Source: Ascarosepion bandense (lineage: Eukaryota; Mollusca; Cephalopoda; Sepiida; Sepiidae). Taken from it: a stretch of 64,000 bases of DNA. The notes below the pieces were generated by a model. The model did no database searches and had not been told where the DNA came from. It saw nothing but the letters and a program-made list of their open reading frames with translations. Position 1 is the stretch's first letter, and every line of letters starts with the position of its first letter. The stretch lies in the NCBI GenBank assembly GCA_037127315.1, contig JBBBDQ010000352.1, positions 1,176,001 to 1,240,000 of the forward strand. Direction: 5' to 3'. Shown one piece after another: positions 1 to 10,302 of this stretch. The translations under genes were made by a program, and so were the position numbers.

Positions 1-415
1 ACTAAATATATTTTATGACACAAAATATGACTAAATATATTTTATGGCACAAAATATGACTTGACATATTTTATGGCACAAAATATGACTAAACATATTT
101 TGTGACACAAAATATGACTAAATATATTTTATGGTACAAAATATGACTAAATATATTTTATGGCACAAAATATGACTAAATATATTTTATGACACAAAAT
201 ATGACTAAACATATTTTATGACACAAAATATGACTAAACATATTTTGTGACACAAAATATGACTAAATATATTTTATGGTACAAAATATGACTAAATATA
301 TTTTATGGCACAAAATATGACTAAATATATTTTATGGCACAAAATATGACTAAACATATTTTGTGACACAAAGTGTGACTAAACATATTTTATGACACAA
401 GATGAGACTGAACAT
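1..415. repeat. 29-bp AT-rich satellite, about 14 copies
   Basis: A head-to-tail array of a 29-bp unit (ACTAAATATATTTTATGGCA followed by CAAAATATG) runs from base 1, so it continues outside the window. Units differ mainly at one or two positions (ATGG, GTGA or ATGA; AAATAT or AAACAT). The last two copies before 415 are more diverged, as expected at an array edge. Each unit is nearly self-complementary: ATATTTTATG faces CACAAAATAT. Confidence 0.92.
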
Positions 416-860
416 ATGCTTTGTCTTGTTTCCTCAATATTAATCCTTTTATTTTCAAAGACAATATGGCAACTGACTGATATATCTAAAGATATTTAAA
501 AAGAAATTTAAATTTAAAATTTCAGCCTTCTCTTCTAGCACATCAACATAGACATCATTTTAATCGAAGGAAATTTTAAATAATCTCATGCAAAAATTTT
601 TTCCACTTTAGTCATTAAGTTTTTTAAAATTGTTCTGATATATAAAAATATACAGAGGGAATACCCAATTAATTTGGCTAATCTGTATATCAGTAACTAC
701 AAAAAGATCAATTTTCAATTACTATGGTTAAATTGAAGAATTTTTTACTGCACTAATTGTGCATTATATATGCCCCAATCAAGTTTGGTATATAAAACTT
801 TTTACTGCACTAATTAAAAAGACATTAATTGAAGGATGCCTGTATATCATTTTCTCATAT
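416..860. other. AT-rich stretch, no gene seen
   Basis: No coding frame, splice-flanked exon or known repeat was recognised here. It contains short near-duplicates of 'TTTTTTACTGCACTAATT', at about 745 and 809. Confidence 0.5.
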
Positions 861-871
861 ACAGTGATTTT

Positions 872-1085
872 CTAAGCATGGCTTAGATCTGGCACAAGGC
901 TGAAAGAATGAAATAGCAAGTGAGAATCCAACTCACTATTTAGTTATAATTGTTCTAGTGAGGCAGGCTTGTTAACCATTATCCCACATCAAAGTACCAT
1001 GTTTACTTTCTTAGATATGGCACAAAGCTAAAAGTATGGGGTACCCACTGATGATCAAACACAGTTGGAACAGATTCTAGTGAGA
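872..1085. repeat. about 130-bp direct repeat, first block
   Basis: A unit with the phrases CTTAGATNTGGCRCAAGGC and CAAGCTTGTTAACCATTA occurs at about 872-1004. Part of it recurs at 1013-1085, and it returns at 1538-1725. The array is interrupted by a Rep-E segment and unique DNA (1086-1537), so it is an old tandem repeat split by an insertion. Confidence 0.6.
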
Positions 1086-1205
1086 CAGCATCCGGCAGCA
1101 AGACCTCTGACTGGGAGTTCATGAGGAGCATGGAACCACCTCTTAATTGCTGTTGTTGTCTGGTCCACCCTAACCTGGAGTCGTAGCTATGGGTAAATAG
1201 TTAAC
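1086..1205 (+). repeat. Rep-E interspersed repeat
   Basis: The phrase GAGGAGCATGGAACCACCTC followed by TTAATTGCTG also occurs at 46020-46170 and 51035-51095 on this strand, and at 9845-9975 on the other. The copies share a second block about taking 'GGGTAAATAGTTAACCCTC'. The family is not recognised and no coding content is seen. Confidence 0.65.
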
Positions 1206-1537
1206 CCTCAGACTGCAGTCAAAACACCATGAAAGTATAAAAATAGACTTTTATAGAAAAAGTATACATTTTTGTATGAAAAATTCTACCAACAATACAT
1301 TTCTGAAGAAAAAAATTATTACCATAACACGAAGGGCAAAAAGACATTTTTGAATACAAAACTAGAAAGCATCTTCAGTTTTCCAAAATAAAAAAAAAAT
1401 AAAAATAAATTTTTCATCAAGATCTCACTAAATCAACCTTTTCACTATAACTGAACATTAAAAAAATAACATAAAATTTTACCTGTTTTGCATTAAATAA
1501 CCCAGAGAGGTTGATTTTCCATTAAACAAAACTCAAA

Positions 1538-1725
1538 CTTAAGTGAGACAAGCTTGTTAACCATAATACTACATCAAAGTATCCAATTTAGTTAGTGTAG
1601 CTTAGATGTGGCGCAAGGCCAAATGTATGAAGCATCCGGCAAGGATACAACTCACTACTCATTTGTAATAGATTTAGCAAGACAAGCTTGTTAACCATTA
1701 CATCATATTGAAGTGCCCTTTCACT
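1538..1725. repeat. about 130-bp direct repeat, second block
   Basis: This block repeats the unit of 872-1085: TGTGGCGCAAGGCC, then CAACTCACTACTCATTTG, then CAAGCTTGTTAACCATTA. One partial and one nearly full copy are present. Unique AT-rich DNA with no visible gene follows to about 2125. Confidence 0.6.
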
Positions 1726-2126
1726 TTCCCATATATCTATATATGTTTCCCAAATCTGAAGAGGTAAGAGTTGCTATCCATTTAAAAATTATCTTTTCCT
1801 GATTTTAAACAGAAATTGTTAGACTAGGAGGGCAAACCATCTAAGAAAGGATAATGTCTGGCATCTAACTGCGTTGCAGATTTATCCAATAATAGAAAAT
1901 TCTTCAAGAGTAAACCCTGAAAATAAAATTTGGAGGTAGATTTCCTGAAGTAGTCTGATATTGCATTGAATTCTGGCAATTCTTCTGAAAACATCAGTGA
2001 CTGTCCGTTATGTGGCAGGGAGAGGACTGACTTGCCTTTTGGGCAACTTTTGATTGATTAAAAGTCTTGTGCAGGAAAAGGTGTTCTAGCCTCACCTATG
2101 ACTGATTAATTAAACAGACCACCACT

Positions 2127-2268
2127 TTCTCCTTTGTGCTGTGTCCCTTCAGAATGTTGACAATCATAGCTCTTCACAACTTCCTCTTCTTTGCAGCTCT
2201 TAGCAATGTTTGACTTTTTACTGTTTTTCCCACGCCCTGTTCTACCATCCATTTTCTAAAGCTTGTTC
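2127..2268 (-). mobile_element. LINE-R (RTE-like) 3' end fragment
   Basis: Read on the minus strand, this matches the last part of the RTE-like LINE seen in better form at 28598-31850: the coding end around the 'WRAMI' residues, then the 3' tip. It is truncated and full of stops. Confidence 0.7.
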
Positions 2269-2275
2269 AGTACAT

Positions 2276-2580
2276 GCGTTGTGGTGCAGTGGATATCAGC
2301 TCAGAACGAGAAATTGGGGAGCCGAAATCAAATTCCAGTTGAATTCATTGCATTCACTTCCACGTAAATACTCTTGGGAAAGGTATTAATCCGTCTCTTC
2401 CCTCCAGTTATGGGTTCAATAATAGGACTGATTGAGTTCTATAGCCTTGGCTGGCAACCAGTCTACTGCAGAAAGTAATGGAAATCTTTTGCGGTATAAT
2501 CTTCTGCCCAGTCAGTCATGTTTCTTTTGAGACATGATCACCCAAGCGTGTTTCACATATGGCATTTGACAGACTGACTG
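2276..2580 (+). mobile_element. SINE-A copy without the 5S head
   Basis: It begins at GTTGTGGTGCAGTGGATATC, which resembles a tRNA A box. A degenerate B box follows; better copies read GAGTTCGAATTCC. The body has CCTTGGCTGGCAACCAGTCT. The 3' part has the hairpin CATG...TCTTTTGAGACATG, and the copy ends CTGACTG. About 15 copies or fragments of the family lie in this window. Confidence 0.85.
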
Positions 2581-2598
2581 TTAGATACACTGTTAACA

Positions 2599-2805
2599 TT
2601 ATTTGGACTGTTGTCCTCATCTTGTTTGCCATTTGTACAACGTTTCAGTCATTGTATACTCTAGTCTTCTTCAAGTGCTAGAAATTTTGAACTGAACCCT
2701 TTATTTGAAATTCCTAGCTTCTGAAGAAGGCCAGAACATACAACAGCTGAAACATCATACAAATGGCAACCAAGATGAGGACAGTAGTCCAAATAAAAAG
2801 AAAGA
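2599..2805. repeat. SINE-B tail foldback (inverted repeat)
   Basis: Two SINE-B tails of about 100 bp lie head to head. 2599-2695 is in minus sense (GACTGTTGTCCTCATCTTG) and 2706-2800 in plus sense (GATGAGGACAGTAGTCC), with only about 10 bp between. The transcript would fold into a long hairpin. The plus copy carries the CTGAAGA...GAAAC motif at 2721-2753. Confidence 0.75.
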
Positions 2806-2809
2806 AGCT

Positions 2810-2998
2810 TATGTAGGTGGATCATGGCTCTCCACAACTTCCTATTCTTTGTAACTCTTAGCAATATCTTTTTTTACTATCCTCCCCAATTTCTGTTTTG
2901 TTATCTATTTACACAAGCTTGTTATGTAGGTTGATCATGGCGCTCCACAACTTCCCATCCTTTGTAACTCTTAGCAATATTTTTTATCCTCCCCAATT
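2810..2998 (-). mobile_element. two LINE-R 3' end fragments in tandem
   Basis: GTAGGTNGATCATGGCNCTCC occurs at about 2813 and 2928, each followed by ACAACTTCC and the same degenerate RTE end, once with a poly-T interruption. A third such fragment lies at 3322. The spacing suggests a local duplication. Confidence 0.65.
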
Positions 2999-3290
2999 GA
3001 ACAGGTGAAGAGGCTTATCCCTTGTTTCCTGTTTAGGATGCGGTTTCCAGTTTTCTCTTTTCCAACTTTTCACTCTTTTCTTTATTTTTTTTCAATTGGA
3101 GTAGATAGACTAAGCTATTGCCCGGTTCACACTCCACCCATGTCTATTGAACAGGTGAAGAGGCTCATCTCTTGTTTTCTGTTTAGGATGCGGTTTCTGG
3201 TTTTCTCCTTTTCCAACTTTTTTACTCTTACGTAGCCCCCTGCGCATCAGTGGCGTTATCGTCTTGCTTGGGGTGATATTAAAAAAAAAA
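2996..3290 (+). mobile_element. SINE-C, one partial and one full copy in tandem
   Basis: The full copy is about 3091-3290. It starts TTCAATTGGAGTAGATAGAC, has a B-box-like CCCGGTTCACACTCCACCC, and ends in GTAGCCCCCTGCGCATCAGT, a CTTGCTTGGGGTGATATT stretch and an A tract. A second copy lacking its head and tail (2996-3078) lies just upstream. The last 50 bp match the 3' end of LINE-J. Confidence 0.85.
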
Positions 3291-3321
3291 ATTCCTGTTT
3301 TGTCATCTATTTACACAAGTT

Positions 3322-3490
3322 ATGTAGGTTGATCATGGCTCTCCATAACTTCCTATCATTTGCAACTTTTCGCAATGTCTCTTTTTTTTTTACTATCCTC
3401 CACAATACATCTTCTACCAGCCATATACATAAGCTTGTTAAGTTACTCGATGTTCCCCACCTCTCTCTTGTATGTCATGTGAGTGTCAAA
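3322..3490 (-). mobile_element. LINE-R 3' end fragment
   Basis: This is the minus-strand RTE end again: GATCATGGCTCTCCATAACT, followed by a degenerate coding end with CATGTGAGTGTCAAATTTTC. It is truncated and not coding. Confidence 0.65.
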
Positions 3491-3524
3491 TTTTCCGAGA
3501 TTTCTTTCCTCATTATGTAATAGA

Positions 3525-3700
3525 ATTTTCAACTGATTCTCCAAAAATTTAAATGCAATGTCAATTGCCATCTTCTATGTTCTTGAATCCCATTCATCTT
3601 TTATCCTTTCTTCAATACCCGCTGTACCCAGTTTTTTCTCCCACTGTAACCCCTTGTGTACCAATGGCAGTCCTGTTTTGTTGAGGTTAAAATGATTAAA
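3525..3700 (+). mobile_element. LINE-J 3' end fragment
   Basis: It carries the usual LINE-J end in plus orientation: ATTTAAATGCAATGTCAATT (end of the coding region), then TGTAACCCCTTGTGTACCA and GGTTAAAATGATTAAAA. Only the 3' 175 bp survives. Confidence 0.65.
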
Positions 3701-3847
3701 ACAGAGAAGTATACTGTCTCTTTGTAAAGTTTTTTTCATTTTTACCTCAATCTCTGAAGAAGCGAAACATGTTACATTGAGATACATTTCCTACTTTGTT
3801 CTTTTACTTTATTCTATCATCTTGTCAGATTCCAATCCATATATTCA

Positions 3848-3849
<2 letters not shown>

Positions 3850-3884
<35 letters not shown>
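3850..3884. repeat. (TA)n microsatellite
   Basis: A pure TA dinucleotide run. Similar runs occur throughout the window, and they create artificial Ile-Tyr reading frames. Confidence 0.95.
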
Positions 3885-3888
<4 letters not shown>

Positions 3889-4690
3889 ATATTTTCCTGG
3901 TCACTTGGCAGGCAATTTCATGCTCACAGAAATAGCTGAATACCTTTCCTGTTTACAATTTTCTGATGCCTGCTATTTTTTTTCTGCATATTAATGTAGT
4001 TCTTTGATTTGCTGAACAAGTGTTTCCATTCAGTATGTGATAATTTTCATCTTTATTGTTTGCCCATTATTTGTTAGATATTTCCAAAAGATCTCAATAA
4101 AATGCAAATCACCAAAACTTGAAAGCTCCAATTCTTTTCATGCACTCTTTGAAATGTGATTGGAAAATATAATGCAAAACAAGAATAAAACAAAGCCTTA
4201 ATAGTTATCCGCTTTTATTTACTTTTCTAGAGTGGAACTACAAACCATTTTAATGCTCTACTCTTTGATTGATAATTTGTGAAAATTCTTCAAGTAGTTT
4301 TGATATTCATAGGTGTAACCTTTCTGTATTAGCCAAGAATTTGAGGATTGCCATTATTATCCATTGGAATATCGTTTTTCCAAGTTCTGTTATTTTTTTT
4401 ATATTCATTTTGGTTCCTATTTCTCCATGCAAGAAAATAATTCTACTATATTTGACATTATTTTCTGTGAATTCCAATATGGGTTGATCCTAGAAGATTT
4501 TAAAAATTCATTTGATCATAAAATATTTTTAATAGACAGAGTATCAAAGTGGCAATTAACTTTCACAACAAATTTTCAAGATCAGTTCTTTAAATTATTA
4601 ATTTTTAGAATTTTCTAAATTATCAGTTTAAATTAAGATTTGTTTTATTTTTAATGATGACTTTTGCATTTATGAATTTATAATTTTTTA
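3885..4690. other. AT-rich stretch, no gene seen
   Basis: Frames of 72 and 84 codons overlap around 4269-4618. They have AT-driven composition (Phe, Ile, Asn, Lys) and no recognisable domain. I see no splice-flanked exon and no known repeat. Confidence 0.5.
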
Positions 4691-4850
4691 TGAAAAACAA
4701 TTCCTTAAAATTAGTTATTTGTATCTTTAAAATATAACCACTGGTTATTGTCAAAATTAGTTATTTGTATCTTTAAAATATAACCACTGGTTATTGTTAA
4801 AATTAGTTATTTGTATCTTGAAAATATAACCACTGGTTATTGTTGAACTC
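4690..4850. repeat. 48-bp tandem repeat, 3 copies
   Basis: AAAATTAGTTATTTGTATCT followed by TTAAAATATAACCACTGG and TTATTGT is repeated three times with few changes. The ATAACCACTGGTTA part is shared with the 63-bp array that follows, so the two arrays are related. Confidence 0.85.
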
Positions 4851-5725
4851 CACATTCTCACAAATTACTCAAGATAAATCTTTAAAGCATGAACACAGGT
4901 TAATGTTGGACTCCACATTCTAGTAAGTAGCTACAGATGTATCTTTAAAGTATTACCACTGGTTAATGTTTAACTCCATATTCTAGCAAGTAGGTCCAGA
5001 TGTTGAAATCAACATTCTAGCAAGAAGATCCAGACATATTTATAAAGTATAACCACAGGTTAATGTTTAACTCCACATTCTAGCAAGTAGCTCCAGATGT
5101 ATTTATAAAGCATAATCACTGGTTAATGTTTAACTCCACATTCTAGCAAGTAGCTCCAGATGTATTTATAAAGCATAATCACTGGTTAATGTTTAACTCC
5201 ACATTCTAGCAAGTAGCTCCAGATGTATTTATAAAGCATAATCACTGGTTAATGTTTAACTCCACATTCTAGCAAGTAGCTCCAGATGTATTTATAAAGC
5301 ATAATCACTGGTTAATGTTTAACTCCACATTCTAGCAAGTAGCTCCAGATGTATTTATAAAGCATAATCACTGGTGTATGTTTAACTCCACATTCTAGCA
5401 AGTAGCTCCAGATGTATTTATAAAGCATAATCACTGGTGTATGTTTAACTCCACATTCTAGCAAGTAGCTCCAGATGTATTTATAAAGCATAATCACTGG
5501 TTAATGTTTAACTCCACATTCTAGCAAGTAGCTCCAGATGTATTTATAAAGTATAACCACTGGTGTATGTTTAACTCCACATTCTAGCAAGTAGCTCCAG
5601 ATGTATATTTAAAGTATAACCACTGGTTAATGTTTAACTCCATATTCTAGCAAGTAGCTCCAGATGTATCTTTAAAGTATAACAACTGGTTAATGTTGGA
5701 TTCCACATTCTAGCGAGTAGCACCA
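4851..5725. repeat. 63-bp minisatellite, about 14 copies
   Basis: The unit reads CTCCACATTCTAGCAAGTAG, CTCCAGATGTATTTATAAAG, CATAATCACTGGTTAATGTT. The central copies (about 5090-5520) are almost identical and the edges are diverged, which suggests recent expansion from the middle. 63 is a multiple of three and several copies lack stops on the minus strand, giving an artificial 21-residue repeat frame at 5312-5497. Confidence 0.93.
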
Positions 5726-5739
5726 ACAAAGAATTTGTT

Positions 5740-6430
5740 CATTCGTTTATTCAGTTAGTGTTGTTGTGGCCACCACTCCCTTCCATCTCACAGTTGTGGT
5801 TCCTGGTGACAATCAAGGCAAAATAGTACAATGTCTTGCCCATTTCTTTTGCACCAGGGATTTTGAGGTTGCCCCATCTTTTCTTTCAGAAATTAAAGAG
5901 GCCTGACCTACAAGGTAGCAGGCATTTTATCATTTAGTGTTTTCTTTGTCCTAGAATAGTGATGATTCATGGGGGCTGTGAGCTGCCCAGACTACATGCC
6001 ACCCCTGACCTCTCAGCTATACTGACAAGATCCAAAAGAATACAGGGTATTACATTTGGGTACAGCTTGGCTGCAGGAGTTGCCAGAAAGTTGTTGGTGT
6101 TGACAGTCATCCGTCTTCAGGGCTTCAATCTGGATTTTCTGCCTGGATCTACTTCCATAGCATTTTCAGTGTTTTTTATATGGCCACAAGACAGTAGAGG
6201 TTTAAAATCAGGGATTTGCTTACCCTAGATGAAATGCTTTCCTGGGCTGTTGACCTTCATCTGCCTGAAGCAGCTGAATAAGAAGCACCAGTTTTCTACC
6301 TTTGCCCATTACCAGACTTGGAGCTGGACTTAATTGTCAGAGGTCATTTGAGATGCGTGCCCCAGAAGCATTTTATAGACAGTTGGAGCTTATTCTCATT
6401 ATCACCCCTGACTATGACAACCTGTGGAAC
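5740..6430. other. GC-richer block, unidentified
   Basis: This block is clearly less AT-rich than its surroundings and starts where the minisatellite ends. The longest frame (5959-6228, plus, 89 codons) has no domain I recognise, and no convincing splice sites flank it. It may be the non-coding part of an old retroelement or a decayed gene piece. I cannot decide between them. Confidence 0.35.
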
Positions 6431-6609
6431 ATATATGTATGTATATAAACATTATATATAAACTAATATATATTTCTGGTTTTGGAAGCTCCAAAAAATG
6501 ATTATTGTTTTTTAAATGTATGAAATGTTAGCTAAAGAAAAGCTTGAGAAAGCAAGACAAAGTATGAAATATAAATTAGGATATAAGCCTAAACTACAAG
6601 GGTATTTGT

Positions 6610-6690
6610 TTATACTTCTGAGATGAGGTAGTATTTAAATTGTTCAGATTATTTTTCTCATCTTTATTGCCATTATTACAAAGTGGACCT
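6610..6690 (-). mobile_element. SINE-B tail fragment
   Basis: On the minus strand it has the SINE-B tail order: a degenerate GATGAG phrase, then a stretch ending CTACCTCATCTCAGAAGTAT. It is a short remnant without a head. Confidence 0.45.
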
Positions 6691-6766
6691 TACGTCTTAC
6701 TAAAGGATATGGGATAGTTCATGTCAGTGGACATAGTGTGGCCAGTCTTAGCTGGGAATTTTTTTT

Positions 6767-7020
6767 TCTTTTTTTTATAATCATATCACCCCAAGCAAGG
6801 TATTTTACTGCCACTGTTTTGCAGGGGGTTACATAGGATGAAAGTTATTACAAAAAGTGACAGGTTATAGGGGGGTGTCAGGAAGTGGCTAAAAAAAGAT
6901 GAGAATACTGATGAGAGTGGAGTGGACAGAGAAAAGAGCATGAGAGAGAGGATGCAGGTTAGTAAGCTAGATGACTATTGACTTTACATTTAAATTCTTG
7001 GAGATTGGGAAATCCAAGGG
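6767..7020 (-). mobile_element. LINE-J 3' end fragment
   Basis: The minus-strand end has the typical CTTGCTTGGGGTGATATGAT followed by an A tract (seen here as poly-T near 6760). Upstream of it is the last coding part of LINE-J, around 6990-7020. 5'-truncated. Confidence 0.75.
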
Positions 7021-7199
7021 CTGCTGTAATAATGATTGTTCTGACAGACATTTTTTTTTTACATTAAAAAAAAAATAACTTTTTAAATTCAATATAAACC
7101 TATTTTAGAAGACAAAGAAAAACAATAAACAACCATTCTGAAAGAAAATATTACAAACCAAAAAAAAATGCATAGAACATGGATTAATCGAAGACATTT

Positions 7200-7665
7200 T
7201 TTTTTATCTAGTCTAAACTATGTAAGAACCTGTGCCTGCAAAATTTGCAGTGAAAGTTGGACAATATCAACAAAGGTGAAGGGAAAAAGCAGCTGAAATG
7301 TGGTTCTACAAAAGGATGCTGCGGCTATCATGGACCGAGCATGTGAGCAATGATGAGGTGTTGGAAAGAATGGAAACAAAAAGGAAATTAATATTGAGCA
7401 TCAGGAAGAGACAACTAAAGTTCCTGGGACATGCAATGAGGAAGGACGGCTTGGAGAACCTGATACTAACAGGCCAAATAGAAGGAAAAAGAGACAGAGG
7501 AAAGCAGCAGATAACTTATTTGAAAGGCCTGAGCAGGTAGATAACAGAACAGGGACTGCAAGATGTTACAAATGAAAGCATGCTAAGAGCCACCAGGGAT
7601 AGGGAGACATAGAAGGCCATGATCGTCTATGTCCTGAAGAGACAAGGCACATAGAAAAAGACTGA
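7200..7665 (+). pseudogene. LINE-R C-terminal fragment
   Basis: The frame at 7298-7540 reads the C-terminal region of RTE-like ORF2: FYKRMLRLSWTEHVSN, then KRKLILSIRKRQLKFLGHAM and GLENLILTGQIEGKRDRGK. The same region recurs at 28755-29138 (minus) and 35840-36499 (plus). Stops end the frame after 'YLKGLSR', while homology continues to the 3' tip (GGCACATAGAA near 7655). It is a 5'-truncated, dead insertion. Confidence 0.85.
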
Positions 7666-7888
7666 CAGATCTACAACTTTCGCCATAGTTACATTCTAAT
7701 TAAGCTAAAGCACTTACATAGTTATGTATAATTCATTATACTAAGTTCTAAAAGTTTGAGCTCCTGTTAATATATGCATATGTGTTATCTTTTAGCCATC
7801 ATGTTTCTGACTGGGACTTTGGGTGAACTCATGGGACCAGCTTTGGCAGCAAAGCATGTGCCGCTGTTAATGTCTCATGTTTTTATGT

Positions 7889-8187
7889 AAACTTATTTAT
7901 AAATGGAACTTTGTCTCTGTGTGTGTGTCACTGTGTGTCCATTACCTATAGACTCCAAAACGGCTGAACTGATTTTCTTGAAAATTTACACAGTTGTACT
8001 ATAAGTATCTGCAAGTGTTCTTAGCTAGGTTTTGTGTCGAGGTATCCCAATAAATATCGAAAATCGATAATCGAAAAAATCGGGTTATAGAAGGAGTGGT
8101 CTGATTTGATACACTCATAGACAAAGACATAAGAAATGATATTCAGAAGTTTCAAGGTTGCAGTTCTTACAATAGTGCAGAAAATCG

Positions 8188-8239
<52 letters not shown>

Positions 8240-8629
8240 AGACAAGATGTTTGTGTGTATGTCTGTTTATCTGCCTGTATGTCTGTATTTTTTTCAGCTC
8301 TTTTATTTTAGTTTTTGCTTCGGGTTTGGCTCTAAGTAGGTATAATTGTAGTTCTTAGTCTCAGCCATGATACCATTTACTCAGAGGACTTATTTAGACT
8401 TCAAAATTCATTTTACAATGAAAAAAACTGATTTGATATCGATAGCAGGAAATCAAAATTTGACTTACATCCATTCATTTTTCTTTCAATCTATGGTTTT
8501 GCTTTAATTGGAAACAACTATTGTTTTTTAGTCTTTCGTGCCAATGCCCAAAGAGTCTGAGCTCCAGGACCATGGATTAGTTTTAAAGCTTTCATTACAC
8601 CTGAGCAATGCCAGGCTATGCTGCTAGTA
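7889..8629 (-). repeat. Rep-M, nearly full copy
   Basis: This interspersed repeat of about 740 bp is minus relative to the copies at 23203 and 41470. One end reads ACTTATTTATAAATGGAACT and the other ACCTGAGCAATGCCAGGCTA. The middle holds a (TA)n run beside AGAAAATCGATAATATA. Six copies occur in the window. No coding frame is kept. The family looks like a non-autonomous element, and its class is not known to me. Confidence 0.8.
8176..8233. repeat. (TA)n microsatellite inside Rep-M
   Basis: TA dinucleotides sit at the site that is also a TA run in other Rep-M copies (for example 41650 and 50510). The microsatellite is therefore part of the element, with copy-specific length. Confidence 0.9.
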
Positions 8630-8639
8630 TGACCACAAA

Positions 8640-9120
8640 AACAATAATTCCATGTTAAAATGATATAGAATGAATATTCAATTTAAATTATAATTTAGCC
8701 ATTTAAAAATTCACAATTTTCATCATGAGTTATTGTTCCTATGATCAGGCAATAAAATCTATATACTCTGGTTCAATAGGAATGAGTAGAATATGGCATT
8801 TTAGGGACACAAGTGACACAATAATCTGATATCCCAGTAAAAAATAATGAAACCCTGAAGATTACCAAAGAGTACTTGGCCAAAACATTGTTTATAATAA
8901 TTTATATATCAACTGAAGATGAATGTAATTATCTAAATTTGAATTTATATTTATAATCATGAAATGGAATTTGAAATTCTTGAATAGTTGAATTTGAATT
9001 CATAATGAATTTGAATTTGATTAAATCTAAGTATCATTATTTTCTAAAAACCTTGCAAAATGGAAATTAGGCTGGTGGCTCATTTGTTTGGGATGAGGGA
9101 GTGTCATTAAATATATTAAG
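8640..9120. other. AT-rich stretch, no gene seen
   Basis: Very AT-rich DNA with several short GAATTTGAATTT repeats near 8935-9020. No exon, RNA gene or mobile element was recognised. Confidence 0.5.
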
Positions 9121-9124
9121 ACTA

Positions 9125-9485
9125 ACTTCCTCATCTTTATTGTTTTTATCACAATCTTTTAGCCATGTAGTACCAAGTAGAAACAAGGCAAGCAATAACT
9201 AAGCAGTAGTAAATATTAGTATTTTTATCACAACTTTTTACTTGAGTAGTACCGAGTAGGACTCATTAGAAACAAGGCAAGCAATAACTGAACAGTAGGA
9301 AATATTACTATTTTTATCACAACTTTTTATCTGAGTCGTGCCAAGTAGGACAGAGTAGAAACAAGGCAAGCAATAACTGAGTAGTAGGAAATATTAGCTT
9401 TTATCACAACCTTTTATCAGAGTAGTACCGAGTAGGAATTAGTAGAATCAAGGGAAGCAATAACTGAGCAGTAGGAAATAAGAAC
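9125..9485. repeat. about 88-bp tandem repeat, 4 copies
   Basis: Units share AAACAAGGCAAGCAATAACT, then a GAGCAGTAGGAAATATTA stretch, then TTTTTATCACAACTTTTTA. They start near 9181, 9270, 9360 and 9447, and copies differ by a few substitutions and short indels. Confidence 0.85.
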
Positions 9486-9504
9486 AAGACAAAATATAGA
9501 ATTA

Positions 9505-9830
9505 AATTGTCATCATTATCATCGTTTAATGTTCATTTGCATGCTAGCATTTGTTGGAGGGGGTTTTCTTGATGTTCCAAAATTGAACCACCATGAAATA
9601 TTGGAACAAGTTTTACAGCTATATGCCCTTACTAACGCCAACCAGTTTAGAGGACTGGAAACTCAGTATTATTTATCGAGACACTATCTCTAGGAAGATT
9701 ACCTACCAAGATTAGAGAGTTCAGCCTGCCTTATTTCACACAGAGTAGGTGTAGAGGTTTTTATATCAGAGATTACCTTCTCTTAGATAATTTGCTAACC
9801 TAAGCTGAAGACTCTTACCCAGCCTAAATT
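9505..9830. repeat. relic of a cephalopod-type interspersed repeat
   Basis: It contains CATCATTATCATCGTTTAAT, then CATGCTAGCATTTGTTGGA, and further on TATGCCCTTACTAACGCCAA. From memory of the group, this word order is typical of an abundant octopus and squid repeat, which is the main reason for the cephalopod call. The copy is degenerate and non-coding. Confidence 0.6.
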
Positions 9831-9844
9831 TTTTTTTCTCTTAA

Positions 9845-9975
9845 ATGTCTGCAGTTTGGAGGATTAACTATTTGCCCATAGCTGGGTCCCTAGCAGGTGC
9901 TACCACCCCGGATCAGGGTGGACTTGGAAACAACAGCAATTAAAAGGTGGTTCCATACTCCTCTAAATCTCTGAT
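9845..9975 (-). repeat. Rep-E copy
   Basis: This is the reverse complement of the family at 1086: GGTTCCATACTCC near its end and GGAGGATTAACTATTTGCCC at its start. The middle part (GGTCCACCCTGATCC on the minus strand) is better kept here than at 1086. Confidence 0.65.
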
Positions 9976-10302
9976 CTCTTGATCAGAAATCTTACTAGTG
10001 GATGTAGTTTATTGTCATACCTAGGATCAAATATATATTAATAAAGGGTTAATTTTGGCACTTAAAGATGCCTGGAGAATGATATTTTGGTAAAAACAAC
10101 AAAGATGAGGATATTAATCTAAATGTAATTAATTTATTATATTAAAGGTTTTAAAAAAGTTTCAAAGAAAATAACTCCAATAAATGAATAAGTAATTTTT
10201 ACTGATATCAATATTACTGTGTGCTTAGACACAGTGAATTCAGAGCTAGCAATAATTGGACACTACTAAAGATATATATATATATATATATAACACTGTG
10301 TG

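Noticed and set aside
5312..5497. Minus frame with a 21-residue repeat
   Set aside because: It is the 63-bp minisatellite read in one frame.
5959..6228. 89-codon plus frame as a host gene
   Set aside because: No domain, no splice context, and no second exon in the GC-richer block. Left as unidentified.
8021..8245. Open frame with an Ile-Tyr run (also at 13817-14035, 31907-32152, 56275-56616)
   Set aside because: The run is a translated (TA)n microsatellite, and the rest is Rep-M, SINE-C or flank.
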